Positions 16,043 through 25,298 of a stretch of 64,000 nucleotides of DNA are shown here, piece by piece. The notes below the pieces were generated by a model, which saw only the letters and a list, made by a program, of their open reading frames with translations, did no database searches and was not told the DNA's origin. This DNA comes from G965212025 sp965212025 (GTDB lineage: Bacteria > Pseudomonadota > Gammaproteobacteria > Poriferisulfidales > Oxydemutatoraceae). The position numbers and the translations under genes were made by a program. Each line of letters begins with the position of its first letter. Position 1 is the stretch's first letter. The stretch spans positions 1,550,001 to 1,614,000 of the forward strand of contig OZ243039.1 of NCBI GenBank assembly GCA_965212025.1, in the 5' to 3' direction.

Positions 16043-17339
16043 AAAAATCAGATCGAAAGAAAGAGATGCAATCCTTCAGTCGCTAAAGTCTGGTGTAACT
16101 CCAAAAATTGGTATTCAGCATATTCAGGTTGGAAGGGTCAATGAGCTCAAAGCTCTGGTACAGGACATTGAGCGGATCTCTGATGGAGGCTCTGCATTTA
16201 GGCTCATCATCGGCGACTATGGTTCGGGTAAGACGTTTTTCATGAGTATAGTGAGAACGATTGCCCTTGAAAGAAAACTAGTCACTGTAAATGCAGACCT
16301 TTCTCCAGACAGAAGGATTCAGGGAGCTTCCGGACAGGCGAGAAATCTATATTCCGAGCTAATGCGAAATTTATCTACACGTAACAAACCAAATGGTAAT
16401 GCCATTACCAGTGTGGTTGAAAAGTTTATAACCGGAGCACGTAAAGAGGCGGATACCGCTGGCACAAGCATTAACTCCGTCATACGGAGCAAGACAGCCT
16501 CTTTATCTGATTTAGTCGGTGGCTATGATTTTGCCGAGGTTATAGAGGCCTACTGGAACGGTCATGAACAAGACAACGAAGAGTTGAAGGCCAATGCCAT
16601 TAAGTGGCTACGTGCAGAGTACTCGACCAAAACGGATGCTAAAAAAGACTTGGGTGTAAGAACAATTATTTCAGGTCCATTGTTTTATGATGCACTGAAG
16701 TTGATGAGCTTATTCGTCCGTCAAGCAGGTTATCGGGGACTGTTGGTAAACCTTGATGAGATGGTAAATCTTTACAAGCTAAATAGCACTCAAGCCAGAA
16801 CATCTAATTATGAACAGATTCTGCGTATTCTCAACGATTGCTTACAAGGAACGGCTGAGCATCTTGGGTTTTTGTTAGGAGGAACACCTGAATTTCTTTT
16901 GGACCCGCGAAAAGGTTTGTATAGTTATGAGGCACTGCAAACAAGACTTGCTGTCAACAGCTTTGCTAACTTGGCAGGTGTCATTGACTATTCTTCACCT
17001 GCACTGCATCTGGCCAGCCTAACACCTGAAGAGCTTTACATCCTGCTAAAGAACTTGCGTCATGTTTACGCAGGAGGAGAAGAGAGCAAATATCTGGTGC
17101 CTGATGAATCCTTAGAAGCGTTTTTACACCATTGCAGTAAAACAATAGGAGATGCTTATTTCAGAACACCCCGTAACACCATAAAGACGTTTTTGAATTT
17201 ACTCTCTGTCATTGACCAGCACCCATCTATTTCGTGGGATCAATTAATTACTTCCACACCAATACAGAAAGAACGGCCGTCTGACATGGAAATAGATGCA
17301 GAAGATAGTTATGAAGAATTAACTGACCTCAAACTTTGA
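16032..17339 (+). CDS. BrxD-like ATP-binding protein (DUF2791, BREX-related)
   Basis: A 435-aa P-loop ATPase: GDYGSGKT Walker A at residues 61-68, Walker B region YRGLLVNLDEMVNLY around 235-250, and a C-terminal helical part (FRTPRNTIKTFLNLL). The N-terminal block GVTPKIGIQHIQVGRVNELK matches the start of BREX BrxD proteins (DUF2791). In type II BREX, brxD is paired with brxHI. Here the same pair occurs without pglW, pglX, pglY or pglZ but with a TerB protein. The start overlaps terB by 11 bases and the stop overlaps the helicase start. Confidence 0.8.
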   Translation: MPTKKIRSKERDAILQSLKSGVTPKIGIQHIQVGRVNELKALVQDIERISDGGSAFRLIIGDYGSGKTFFMSIVRTIALERKLVTVNADLSPDRRIQGASGQARNLYSELMRNLSTRNKPNGNAITSVVEKFITGARKEADTAGTSINSVIRSKTASLSDLVGGYDFAEVIEAYWNGHEQDNEELKANAIKWLRAEYSTKTDAKKDLGVRTIISGPLFYDALKLMSLFVRQAGYRGLLVNLDEMVNLYKLNSTQARTSNYEQILRILNDCLQGTAEHLGFLLGGTPEFLLDPRKGLYSYEALQTRLAVNSFANLAGVIDYSSPALHLASLTPEELYILLKNLRHVYAGGEESKYLVPDESLEAFLHHCSKTIGDAYFRTPRNTIKTFLNLLSVIDQHPSISWDQLITSTPIQKERPSDMEIDAEDSYEELTDLKL

Positions 17340-19549
17340 TTGATGCCCATAAAAAACTAGATAAAAGGATCCAACGATGGGTTTTCAACCAGGGCTGGAC
17401 AGAACTTAGGGAAATTCAAAGTCTTGCCATTGAGCCTATATTATCCGCTCAAACAGACGTTCTCATTAGTGCTTCAACCGCAGCAGGTAAAACCGAGGCA
17501 TTCTTTCTGCCTGCATGCAGCTCTATAGCTGAGCAGGATGAGGGAATCGGTATTCTTTATGTTAGCCCGTTGAAAGCTTTAATCAACGATCAGGACAGAC
17601 GTCTGGAAAGCTTGGCTGATTTGCTCGATATGCAAGTCACACCTTGGCATGGAGATAGTCCTATACGTAGAAAAAACAAATTAAGAAGTTCCCCTTCCGG
17701 AATAGTTCTTATTACCCCTGAGTCGCTTGAGGCGCAGCTTTTCCGAAACGTAGGTTGGGTAAAAAGTGCATTTAGCAATTTAAAATACATTGTTATCGAT
17801 GAATTTCATGCATTTTTAGGAACTGAACGTGGTCATCACTTGTTATCTCTACTAAATAGGCTCGAGCATTTACTGGGGAGATTAAAATCACCTATTCCAA
17901 GGGTGGCGCTTAGTGCGACTCTTGGTAACTTGGAGACTGTACCTTTGTCGCTTCGACCAAATAAATCCTTGCCATGCAAAATAATCAAAGACACAAAGTC
18001 ATCGCCCATGCTAAAAGTACAGGTAAAGGGGTATGTTGACACAGCCAGCTCTGAGACTGCTGTCCCTCTAAGTGCTGAGTTTAAAATATGCGAAGACATA
18101 TTCGAATTCTGCCGTGGTGGAAACCATCTGGTTTTTGCAAACAGTCGTAGACGAACTGAGAGTGTTGCTGCTCGGCTAAGGGATTTTTGCAATAAAATAG
18201 AAGTACCAAATGAATTTTTCCCTCACCATGGTTCTTTATCTAAAGAATTAAGAGAAAATTTAGAGTCAAGACTGCAAAAAGAGCAACTACCCACAACAGC
18301 AATTTGCACAATGACATTGGAGCTGGGGATAGATATCGGAAAAGTAGACTCGGTTATCCAGGTAACTGCACCTCCTTCTGTATCAAGCCTAAGACAAAGG
18401 TTGGGACGTTCCGGTAGACGTGGTGGCTCTGCTAAACTTCGAATGTTAATTGCCGAAGATGAGATCACAGTGAGTTCGGGCATCAAAGATAAACTAAGGT
18501 TACAGCTAGTCCAATCTTTGGCAATGATCCGTTTACTAATTGTAGGCAAGTGGTTTGAGCCTGCGGACACTTCGCTTTATCATTTTTCAACCTTATTACA
18601 CCAAGTTCTGTCAACCATTGCACAATGGGGTGGTGTCAGAGCCGAACAATTATTTAGCCAGCTGTGCAAAGATGGCACGTTTCAAAAAGTCACGCCTGCG
18701 CACTTCAAATCTTTACTGGTTCATATGGGAAAAGCGGGACTAATCACTCAGCTTGGTACTGGTGAGCTGGTCTTAGGAGCAAAAGGCGAACAAGTAACAG
18801 GTCACTATTCTTTTTACGCTGTATTTAAGACGCCAGAAGAATATAGAATTGTTACTGGCAGCAAAACGCTTGGTGCTTTACCAATAGACTCCTTCATATT
18901 AGTTGGACAGCACATCATATTTGGTGGCAAAAAATGGAAGGTAAAGGACATCGACACTGAAAAGAAAGTTATTTATGTAGAACGCTCCAAAGGAGGTAGC
19001 CCGCCCGGATTTATTGGAGATGTAATGTCTGTCCACGATGTCGTGCGCCAGGAAATGTTCAAAATACTTTGTGAGGGTGACTACAGAATACTCAAAGGAG
19101 ATCAGAAAGTTGACTTTGCTGATTCTACGGCAAGAGAACTTTTCGCTGAGAGTGTCTGTTACTTCAAAGCCGCTGACCTTCAAAATAACCCCATTATTGA
19201 GCAAGGAAAAAATATCTACATCTTGCCTTGGTTGGGGGACAAGACCACCAAAACTTTAGTTGCTTTATTAGATCAAAGAGGACTGAAAGTCGGTGCTCGC
19301 GATGGTGTAATTGAAGTTGAAAACACCACGCTGTCTGACATGAAGGCCATACTGCTTGATTTTGTGCAGAATTCATTACCTAGTGGGCAAGAGTTGGCGA
19401 AAAGTGTCCCCGGGAAACACATTGAGAAATTCGATGAGTTCTTGCCTGACGATCTTTTATCAATAGGTCATGCTGCAAGGACATTTGATGTTAATAAGCT
19501 GAATGAGTGGATAACTCAAACAGTTTTCCAAGACCATCAATCTGCGTAA
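17336..19549 (+). CDS. BrxHI-like (Lhr-type) DEAD/DEAH helicase
   Basis: A 737-aa superfamily 2 helicase with motif I STAAGKTE (residues 46-53), motif II DEFH (155-158), SAT (193-195), and motif VI QRLGRSGRRGG (354-364). A long C-terminal region follows, as in Lhr-like BrxHI. Translation starts at a TTG that overlaps the brxD stop (TTGA), a tight coupling. BrxHI is an accessory helicase of type II BREX; in this operon it is the last intact gene. All three large genes are full length, in contrast to the decayed surroundings. Confidence 0.8.
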   Translation: MIDAHKKLDKRIQRWVFNQGWTELREIQSLAIEPILSAQTDVLISASTAAGKTEAFFLPACSSIAEQDEGIGILYVSPLKALINDQDRRLESLADLLDMQVTPWHGDSPIRRKNKLRSSPSGIVLITPESLEAQLFRNVGWVKSAFSNLKYIVIDEFHAFLGTERGHHLLSLLNRLEHLLGRLKSPIPRVALSATLGNLETVPLSLRPNKSLPCKIIKDTKSSPMLKVQVKGYVDTASSETAVPLSAEFKICEDIFEFCRGGNHLVFANSRRRTESVAARLRDFCNKIEVPNEFFPHHGSLSKELRENLESRLQKEQLPTTAICTMTLELGIDIGKVDSVIQVTAPPSVSSLRQRLGRSGRRGGSAKLRMLIAEDEITVSSGIKDKLRLQLVQSLAMIRLLIVGKWFEPADTSLYHFSTLLHQVLSTIAQWGGVRAEQLFSQLCKDGTFQKVTPAHFKSLLVHMGKAGLITQLGTGELVLGAKGEQVTGHYSFYAVFKTPEEYRIVTGSKTLGALPIDSFILVGQHIIFGGKKWKVKDIDTEKKVIYVERSKGGSPPGFIGDVMSVHDVVRQEMFKILCEGDYRILKGDQKVDFADSTARELFAESVCYFKAADLQNNPIIEQGKNIYILPWLGDKTTKTLVALLDQRGLKVGARDGVIEVENTTLSDMKAILLDFVQNSLPSGQELAKSVPGKHIEKFDEFLPDDLLSIGHAARTFDVNKLNEWITQTVFQDHQSA

Positions 19550-19623
19550 GAAGCCCGGTGGCGGCGGCTTGGTAGTGTCACTTGCGACGGTCGGGTAGCC
19601 GTTTGCCCGGTAACGCTGAAACT

Positions 19624-20354
19624 TTATCTGTGTGCGTTTTCAACCGGGCTTTTCTGCTCGTGCCTGACGAAATGTACCTCAAACGCTTTGCATGGTCGGT
19701 GTTGCTGCAGGCGATTACTAAAAGCGTAGGCATCGTTCATTTCATATTGCAAGATGATGTCCAGGCCGCGGGCAAGGGAAATTCTCCAGCCGTTGCCGGT
19801 CACGATGTGGCGTGCATGGATGTTCCTGCCTCCTTTGAATTCCCAGGTGAAGTTCACATCTAAGGAATAGCTGAATCCTTCATCTTCTCAAAGTGCTCTC
19901 TCTGCAGTTCATCTTTGAGTTCGTCCTGGATCATCACGAGGTGGACATCTACTTTTTCATCTGGTGCTTTGTGCTTTAACACGGTCTCGAGAAATTCCAT
20001 GAAATTGCGTGCCTGGTAGAACAGTCAGATGTAGGAGTCGGTGACTGTGATGGTGGTCGCTCCTTCAAGATAGGAGCCGAACAGTGTGTCGAAGGAGACG
20101 CCTTTCTGGTTTTCTTGAAAAGTGAGGTGTTTTTCCTCAAGTTCGGCCGCGCGTGGGGACTCTGTCGGCGTCAGTGGTGTGCGGCTCGGAGCCATGTTCT
20201 TGATTTATCCGTCTTCGGTCTCGGCAATCGTCTTGTGGTAGTAGTGTGGGTGTTCTCCTTCTTCAAAGCGTGGTGACTGGCTTCGTCCGGTCGAATCGAG
20301 AAAGGCGAATTTCACGTTTTCGTACGTGGAATCGGTCCGCATCAGTTGATCTTT
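19624..20354 (-). pseudogene. BrxL/Lon-like protein, C-terminal remnant with MITD1-like domain
   Basis: On the minus strand, from 20354: GRKRVKDQLMRTDSTYENVK resembles the Lon-type protease end of BrxL-like proteins. After a stop near 20208 comes HLTFQENQKGVSFDTLFGSY then LEGATTITVTDSYI, a TGA in place of an Arg codon, LFYQARNFMEFLETVLKHKA, a frameshift near 19865, and IHARHIVTGNGWRISLARGL. The last blocks resemble the phospholipase D-like C-terminal domain of MITD1, which I recall at the end of some Lon/BrxL-like bacterial proteins. At least two stops and one frameshift make it dead. It suggests the island once held more BREX genes. Confidence 0.5.
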
Positions 20355-20374
20355 AACTCGCTTGCGTCCTTCAT

Positions 20375-20658
20375 ATTGCCTGGATGAGGAGGACGTCGGT
20401 CAGCAAACGCTCTTCATCGTGTACCTCTCCCTGTTGGACGTGGTTCGGAAACACAACCGTGTCGCGTTCCGGCAGGCTTGGAAACGGTTCAAAGAGGCCG
20501 TTTCTGGATCGGTGAAACTGGTTCCACAAGCGAAATTGCGTATGGTGATTGAACGGGATTACGGTGCCATGCAGGGCATGACCTTTGGTGATGTGCCGGA
20601 CTTCGGATGGATCATGGTACAGCTTCAGCGTGCCGAAGCTGAGATTAATCGGGTCTGA
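20375..20658 (+). pseudogene. AbiEii toxin, C-terminal fragment (copy 2)
   Basis: The frame contains DEEDVGQQTLFIVYLSLL, then jumps by an internal deletion to DVVRKHNRVAFRQAWKRFKE and SVKLVPQAKL, ending GDVPDFGWIM and QRAEAEINRV. This is the AbiEii C-terminus and parallels 4799-5047. It completes the toxin whose N-terminus is at 9338-9615. The deletion removes the middle of the protein (the LEAGARSALDP to YYDVAM part still seen in copy 1). The sequence beyond the stop is shared with copy 1 up to the ssrA fragment. Confidence 0.65.
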
Positions 20659-20804
20659 GCCTTAGCAGGATGAGTTCTTTAAATCCGGCTTGAACTTGAT
20701 GAGAGGTGTATCGCGTTAACTAGCCCACTGTGGTGGTTAAGTGTGGTGGATTGGAGGTTTGTGGGAGTTTGCCAAAATCTCGCTGTAGGTGCGTGGCAGC
20801 AGGT

Positions 20805-20833
20805 AAAAAAAAGGCCAGCCGTAAGTGGCTGAC
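20805..20833 (-). terminator. ssrA-type rho-independent terminator (copy 3)
   Basis: Minus-strand hairpin GGTCAGCCAC / GGCTGGCC followed by eight T, adjoining the large ssrA pseudo-copy. Confidence 0.8.
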
Positions 20834-20842
20834 CTTTCGTAG

Positions 20843-21176
20843 TGGTGGAGGCGGCGGGAATCGAACCCGCGTCCACGCGCCCTCTGCCTTTGGTTCTACA
20901 TGCTTAGTTTCGCCTTTAGTCTCGCTTTCCTGTTTTCGGCAAAATGGGGAGCAGGAAAGCCAGTGCACTTTGTTGAACCATCCGGTCACGCACAGTCCGG
21001 ATGGCGGCTCCACTTTCAATTATGCCCATGTCAGTCGGTGTGGGTACCTCTGTCGCAGACAAGCATCAGGTTATTAAGCTGCTGCTGGTAAGCTGTATGT
21101 TTCGTCAGCTATATTTTTACAGCGGTTTTACGAGTACGTTGCATCCTCGGCATGCACCTCCGGGTTTGCAACTCAT
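20843..21176 (-). pseudogene. Near-complete ssrA (tmRNA) copy lacking its 5' end
   Basis: This 334-base stretch matches the functional ssrA at 25299-25652 with only a few substitutions, including an identical tag ORF and 3' CCA. It stops at the sequence complementary to ATGAGTTGC; the first ~20 bases of tmRNA (GGGGGCGACTTGGTTTCGAC) are missing. That 5' strand forms half of the acceptor stem and the D-arm analogue, so this copy cannot be charged with alanine. It marks the boundary between blocks III and IV. Confidence 0.85.
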
Positions 21177-21263
21177 CTGCGGCGTTGTTATGACCTTTAG
21201 ACGAATAGTCACAGTCTTCTTCTATGCGATGAGCTTCAGCGATGAGTTTTAGGATTACAATCG

Positions 21264-23251
21264 CTATATCTTGTCGAGGATGTCATCAAGCTTGTCGAGT
21301 TGCTTGTTCTTCTCCAGAAACTCGGAATATGCCTTCTGCGCCCCCTCAATGAGAGAGTCGTAGTGGACGATTCTGCTGCCCGGCGAAATTGCCGCCATGG
21401 AGGCTTTCAGTCGGTCTGGGTCGTTTTTTTCCTCATAAACGGGTTTACCGAGAACGAAAACCACCTCAATGTCCGGGGTCCTATTACCTTTGGCGAGCTG
21501 GATTTTCTTGACCTTGTCCACATAGGTCTGCCCCTGCTCCTGCAGCTCTAAAAGCTTTATTTTTCGGTCGACTCGCTTTAGCTCAACGATGATGTGTTTA
21601 CCGGCCGTTGTTCGATAAGCGATGTCGACACGCCCGAGTTTCTCCTTTTCGGTCATGTTTTGCGTGAGCACGCCTTCGGTGGCGAGTCTCGTTTCCATCA
21701 TCTCGTTACCGGTCGCTCTTTCCCATGCCGGGTCAAGCAACCACAGATGATCGAACAGATATTTTTGCAGGACACTCTCTTTGGCGTTCTCGTCAGCGAT
21801 CCCCTGAAAATTCTTGATGGTATCAAGGCGAGACTGCACGATATCCCGATAAAGGGATGCCTCAAGAGAGTCTCTGTCCGCGAGAATACCTAGGAGCTTA
21901 TCTATGTCATATAAGTGCTCGACCAATTCTTCGGTCGAGCCACGAAGCTTCATTCGCTCGAACGCCAGGATACTGTGCCGATACATGAGTTTCCGATCCT
22001 CATCCTGATCAACGGGTAATGCGCTGAGTTTCGCTATCAGAATTTCGGCGCTTTTCCGGAAGCTTTCCGGTAGGGAGTCCAGCCACTCAGCCAATGCGGG
22101 TGACGTTTCCTTGGCTCTTTTTACTTCGTGGATTTGACGCCACTTGTTCCAGCTCTTTTCAACCTGAGTGAGTCGCTTCTTGAGAAAAGCGATCAATTGA
22201 ATGTATCGTGGATCGTCCTCCTGAATTCGTTGCCTGCCACTCGTTGCTATATCGGGCTCACCATCCGCATCAAGGAAGTCGGCCTCAATTTGCCCGGTAA
22301 GGTATTTCGTGTAGAGACGGCCATCGTTTAATTTATCAAGGATGTTTTCGTGAAAGAGCCGGCCTCTTGCAAAGACGACGATACTGTTCAGGTTACCTGC
22401 ATCATCGCTGTCGAGCTGTTTCGGTAAACGAGCGGTACCGATCCATCCCGTGACTGACCAGTTTTCATCCAGTCGTCGAGCCGGTTCGAGAGGGTCTCTT
22501 GCTCCGACAATTGAGTGGCGGACGTAAGATCCGGTTCTTTGTCTCCGAAACTCCACAGGAACTGAACCACGGGCAAGTCACCCCGGTCGGCTGTGCTGAT
22601 CGGTTCGCCATTTATCAGAATCTTGAATCCGTGCGCCTCGCCGAACACAGAAAACCTACGGGCAAGCTGCTTTCTCCAAGCGGTCACCCCGCGCCCGAGG
22701 CGCTGACGCTTTATGTCTTTCAGCAGGATGAGGGTTCCATTCGTGATCTTGAGTTCTTCTGCAGGCAGTGGGTCGGGGCTGTAGAAGTGCTTTTTATCCT
22801 CAACTGATTTGCGTATACCGGTCGTTGTCATTCGGAAACCATGTGTTTCACCGTTCCTCGCGGAATGGATCTCAATCGTCTTGGCAATGGAGAAGAGAGA
22901 CAGCTTGCCGAGACCTTTTCTGCCCATTACAAGGCGTCCCTTCGTTGTTTTGGAGCCGGTTAATTGATCCTCCTCGCGGCGACGGTAGCCGACCCGGAGA
23001 TACTTGTTGTTCATGTCCTCAATGGACATTCCGATACCGTCGTCTTTGATCTCAATGAACTTCTGATCCAAATCTACGCTGATCTCGACTTTTTCTGCGT
23101 CGGCATCCCACGCGTTCGCGACCGCCTCGGTTAACACGGCTGCGATGTTGCTGTAGAGATTGATCCCGAGATGATCCAGGACGTTCAGACCCACCGTCAT
23201 CTTGTACTTGTTGTTGGTTGCCATGGAGCTCTCTGCAATTTCCTCAGTCAT
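21264..23251 (-). pseudogene. GHKL ATPase fused to PD-(D/E)XK nuclease, frameshifted
   Basis: The N-terminal part (23251 to ~22460) is a GHKL ATPase: EAVANAWDADAEKVEIS (N box), DDGIGM (G1) and GRKGLGKLSLFSIAK (G2). Near 22460 one base change in register moves translation to a second frame, from RLDENWSVTGWIGTARLPKQ, which ends in a PD-(D/E)XK nuclease-like domain: GRVDIAYRT ... HIIVELKRVDRK. The ancestral protein was about 660 aa. Its ATG at 23251 overlaps the stop of the PLD-like remnant. GHKL proteins next to a cytosine methylase and a PLD-type protein recall BbrUII/HgiDII-type restriction loci. As sequenced, ATPase and nuclease parts are separate. Confidence 0.65.
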
Positions 23252-23481
23252 TGGTCTTTATCCTTATCTATCTTTTCGATGACTTTCGTGGAAATCAGTG
23301 CTTCAAGACGCCGGTGAAGTTCTAAGGGCTGGTCGCCACTTTTTATGAGAACACCGAGTTCCATGTTGTACTCCATCCCGGCGCAGGTCAGATTTGCACT
23401 GGTGGTCTTTCCGAGAGTGACGGGAACGGAACCGAAACGAGTAACATCGTTTGCCGAATTTACATTGGTCGCTGTCATTGT
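23248..23481 (-). pseudogene. PLD-family protein remnant between methylase and GHKL genes
   Basis: The 77-codon frame, whose ATG at 23481 overlaps the methylase stop, contains TTSANLTCAGMEYNMELGVL, the C-terminal SAN(L/F)T...N(I/M)E(L/A)GVLI motif of phospholipase D-type nucleases. The catalytic HKD half is absent. Its first codons (RFGSVPVTLGK) echo the methylase end (NAVPVTLGE), hinting that a local duplication or deletion created it. The stop overlaps the next gene (ATGA), so the operon architecture survives although the enzyme does not. Confidence 0.45.
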
Positions 23482-24596
23482 GAACGGCTCCTTCGTCTCG
23501 ACCGATACGCTCTTTTGGTTGTTTCCGAAACGTGTGACAGCAAGCTGGCTCCGATGACCTCTCCGAGCGTGACGGGAACGGCATTGCCGATTAGCCTGCC
23601 GATGGACGTCTGGCAGACCTGTTCCCCCGGTCGAGTGAATTCGTAATCCGGAGGGAAGCTCTGTAGGGTTGCACCTTCTCTGAGCGAAATCGCTCTGTCT
23701 TGCTCGGGGTGCCCAAAGCGACCGTTTCCGAACCCGAAGAACTGGGTCGTTATCGTGGGGGCAGGCTTTTCCCAAGCCATGCGCCCGTAAACACTGCGGT
23801 AGGTCTTTCCTGACAGTTTTTTGTGGCAGTCGGCTACCAACTCCTCGGGCCAGTCACGCCAGGTTCCTTTTGGCTTAGAAGCCTTTATTCGGCGCATATT
23901 AATTTCGGAAAGAGCAGGGCACCGATGCAATGGGTCTTTCGGATGGCTCGTTCCGGCCTTGAGCGGAGGCAAGCTGCCGATGGCCTCTTTTACGGTTCTC
24001 GGCCTCTTGTCCTTGCCGAATTGCTGTGGGGACAGAAGTGAGATCTGGCCGAGTTTGGACGCCAGCAACACCAAGCGCCTGCGTCGTTGGGGGGTGCCGT
24101 ATTCGGCGCAATTGACCACTTGGTGTGCGACCGTGTACCCGTTGGATTCAAGGTTGGAGACGAATTCATCGAAAACGTTCTGTTCGACTAGTCGCGGAAC
24201 GTTCTCCATGGTCACTAGATCCGGCGACAGATCATCCACGAGCCTCGAAAACTGCCGCAGGAGCCACCAGCGTTTGTCGGATTCTGTCGCCTTTTGATTG
24301 TAGTTAGAAAAGGTTTGGCATGGAGCGCAACCTGCCAAAAGTTTGATTCCATTCTTTCTGTAGTGGTGGCTTAGTTCGCTGGCCTTCAGTTCGTTCACCG
24401 ATTTGAGTAAGAACTTGGCATTGTTGTTGGCGGTATATGGGTATTCACAAGCCGGATCAATGTCCACGCCGAGGCGGACATTGATCCCTGCCTTCACAAG
24501 GCCATGCGTCAGTCCGCCCGCTCCGCAGAATAAGTCGATGGCATGGACTTTGCGTCCTGGCGTTGGTGTGTTTTTTGCCTGCGCCCCGTTTTTCAT
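23475..24596 (-). CDS. DNA (cytosine-5) methyltransferase
   Basis: A 373-aa C5-methylase with motif I AIDLFCGAGGLTHGL near residue 19, motif IV GCAPCQTFSNY with the catalytic Cys near residue 94, motif VI MENVPRLV, QRRRRLVLLASK (motif VIII), and motif X RLIGNAVPVTLGEVIGASLL. It modifies cytosines in an unknown recognition sequence. It is the first gene of the block IV operon (methylase, PLD remnant, GHKL-nuclease) and appears intact. With a broken restriction partner it may be a solitary methylase. Confidence 0.85.
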   Translation of the reverse strand: MKNGAQAKNTPTPGRKVHAIDLFCGAGGLTHGLVKAGINVRLGVDIDPACEYPYTANNNAKFLLKSVNELKASELSHHYRKNGIKLLAGCAPCQTFSNYNQKATESDKRWWLLRQFSRLVDDLSPDLVTMENVPRLVEQNVFDEFVSNLESNGYTVAHQVVNCAEYGTPQRRRRLVLLASKLGQISLLSPQQFGKDKRPRTVKEAIGSLPPLKAGTSHPKDPLHRCPALSEINMRRIKASKPKGTWRDWPEELVADCHKKLSGKTYRSVYGRMAWEKPAPTITTQFFGFGNGRFGHPEQDRAISLREGATLQSFPPDYEFTRPGEQVCQTSIGRLIGNAVPVTLGEVIGASLLSHVSETTKRAYRSRRRSRSQ

Positions 24597-25258
24597 TTTT
24601 TCGAGTCCTTAGCTACATCTTTTTTGGGCGAGTCGGCGGTTGCGCCACTGGCCTTGATCGCGTGTCGTCCTTAGCCTTTTTGAGCTTCCAAAGACGACCC
24701 GCGCATACGCGGTATTTTATGTTTATCAAGCCCTTCACGCACGGTGCACGACTGCTTCCCGAGATGCCCGCGAATTTTATCAATCAGAGTCCAGCGTCCT
24801 CCCATTTTGGTCATTTCTCAAGTTTCTCGTGGACGATCGGAGCCAAACCGTGTGCCAGGTAGCGGCGAAGTTCGGGAGAACAGGTGGGTATGGTGCCGAT
24901 TCCAGCGTATGGGAACCGATAGGTCAGGCAGGAATGGTTGAGTAGCGGGGTCGGGCGGGATAGTCAGGTGTTCGCCATCAGGCACACGTCGTGCCTGCTG
25001 AATTGAAGTTCCCTAGGTCGGAGCTGCTTAGTTCTCCCTGGTTCACTCGCTGATAATTGATGTGATCTTCTTGATGAGTTTTGGGCTGGGTCTGGTGAAA
25101 ACAGAAAATCAGGAGACAGGCAGGGAAAGGGTAGGGGTAGTAGGCGGGCAGGGAGAGCCGGCGGTGGAGAGCTTGTCAGTGAGATGGTGGTTAAGTGTGG
25201 TGGATTGGAAGTTTGTGGAAGTTCGCCCAAATCTTGCCTGTTCGGTGTGTGGCAGCAG
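24597..25258. other. Gap between the methylase and ssrA without a convincing gene
   Basis: About 660 bases. A minus-strand frame from 24814 (MTKMGGRWTLIDKIRGHLGK) continues through one stop near 24671 to just before the methylase start and may be a decayed small gene. Bases 25180-25258 repeat the flank seen before the other ssrA terminators (GGTTAAGTGTGGTGGATTGG). Nothing else was recognised. Confidence 0.4.
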
Positions 25259-25260
25259 GC

Positions 25261-25290
25261 AAAAAAAAGGCCAGCCGTGAGTGGCTGACC
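25261..25290 (-). terminator. Rho-independent terminator of ssrA
   Basis: Minus-strand stem GGTCAGCCAC / GGCTGGCC, short loop and eight T, starting nine bases after the tmRNA 3' CCA. Confidence 0.9.
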
Positions 25291-25298
25291 TTTCGTAG

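Noticed and set aside
23482..23775. N-terminal part of the 175-codon frame upstream of the PLD-like remnant
   Set aside because: It overlaps the methylase C-terminus in another frame. Only the section after the ATG at 23481 matches a family.
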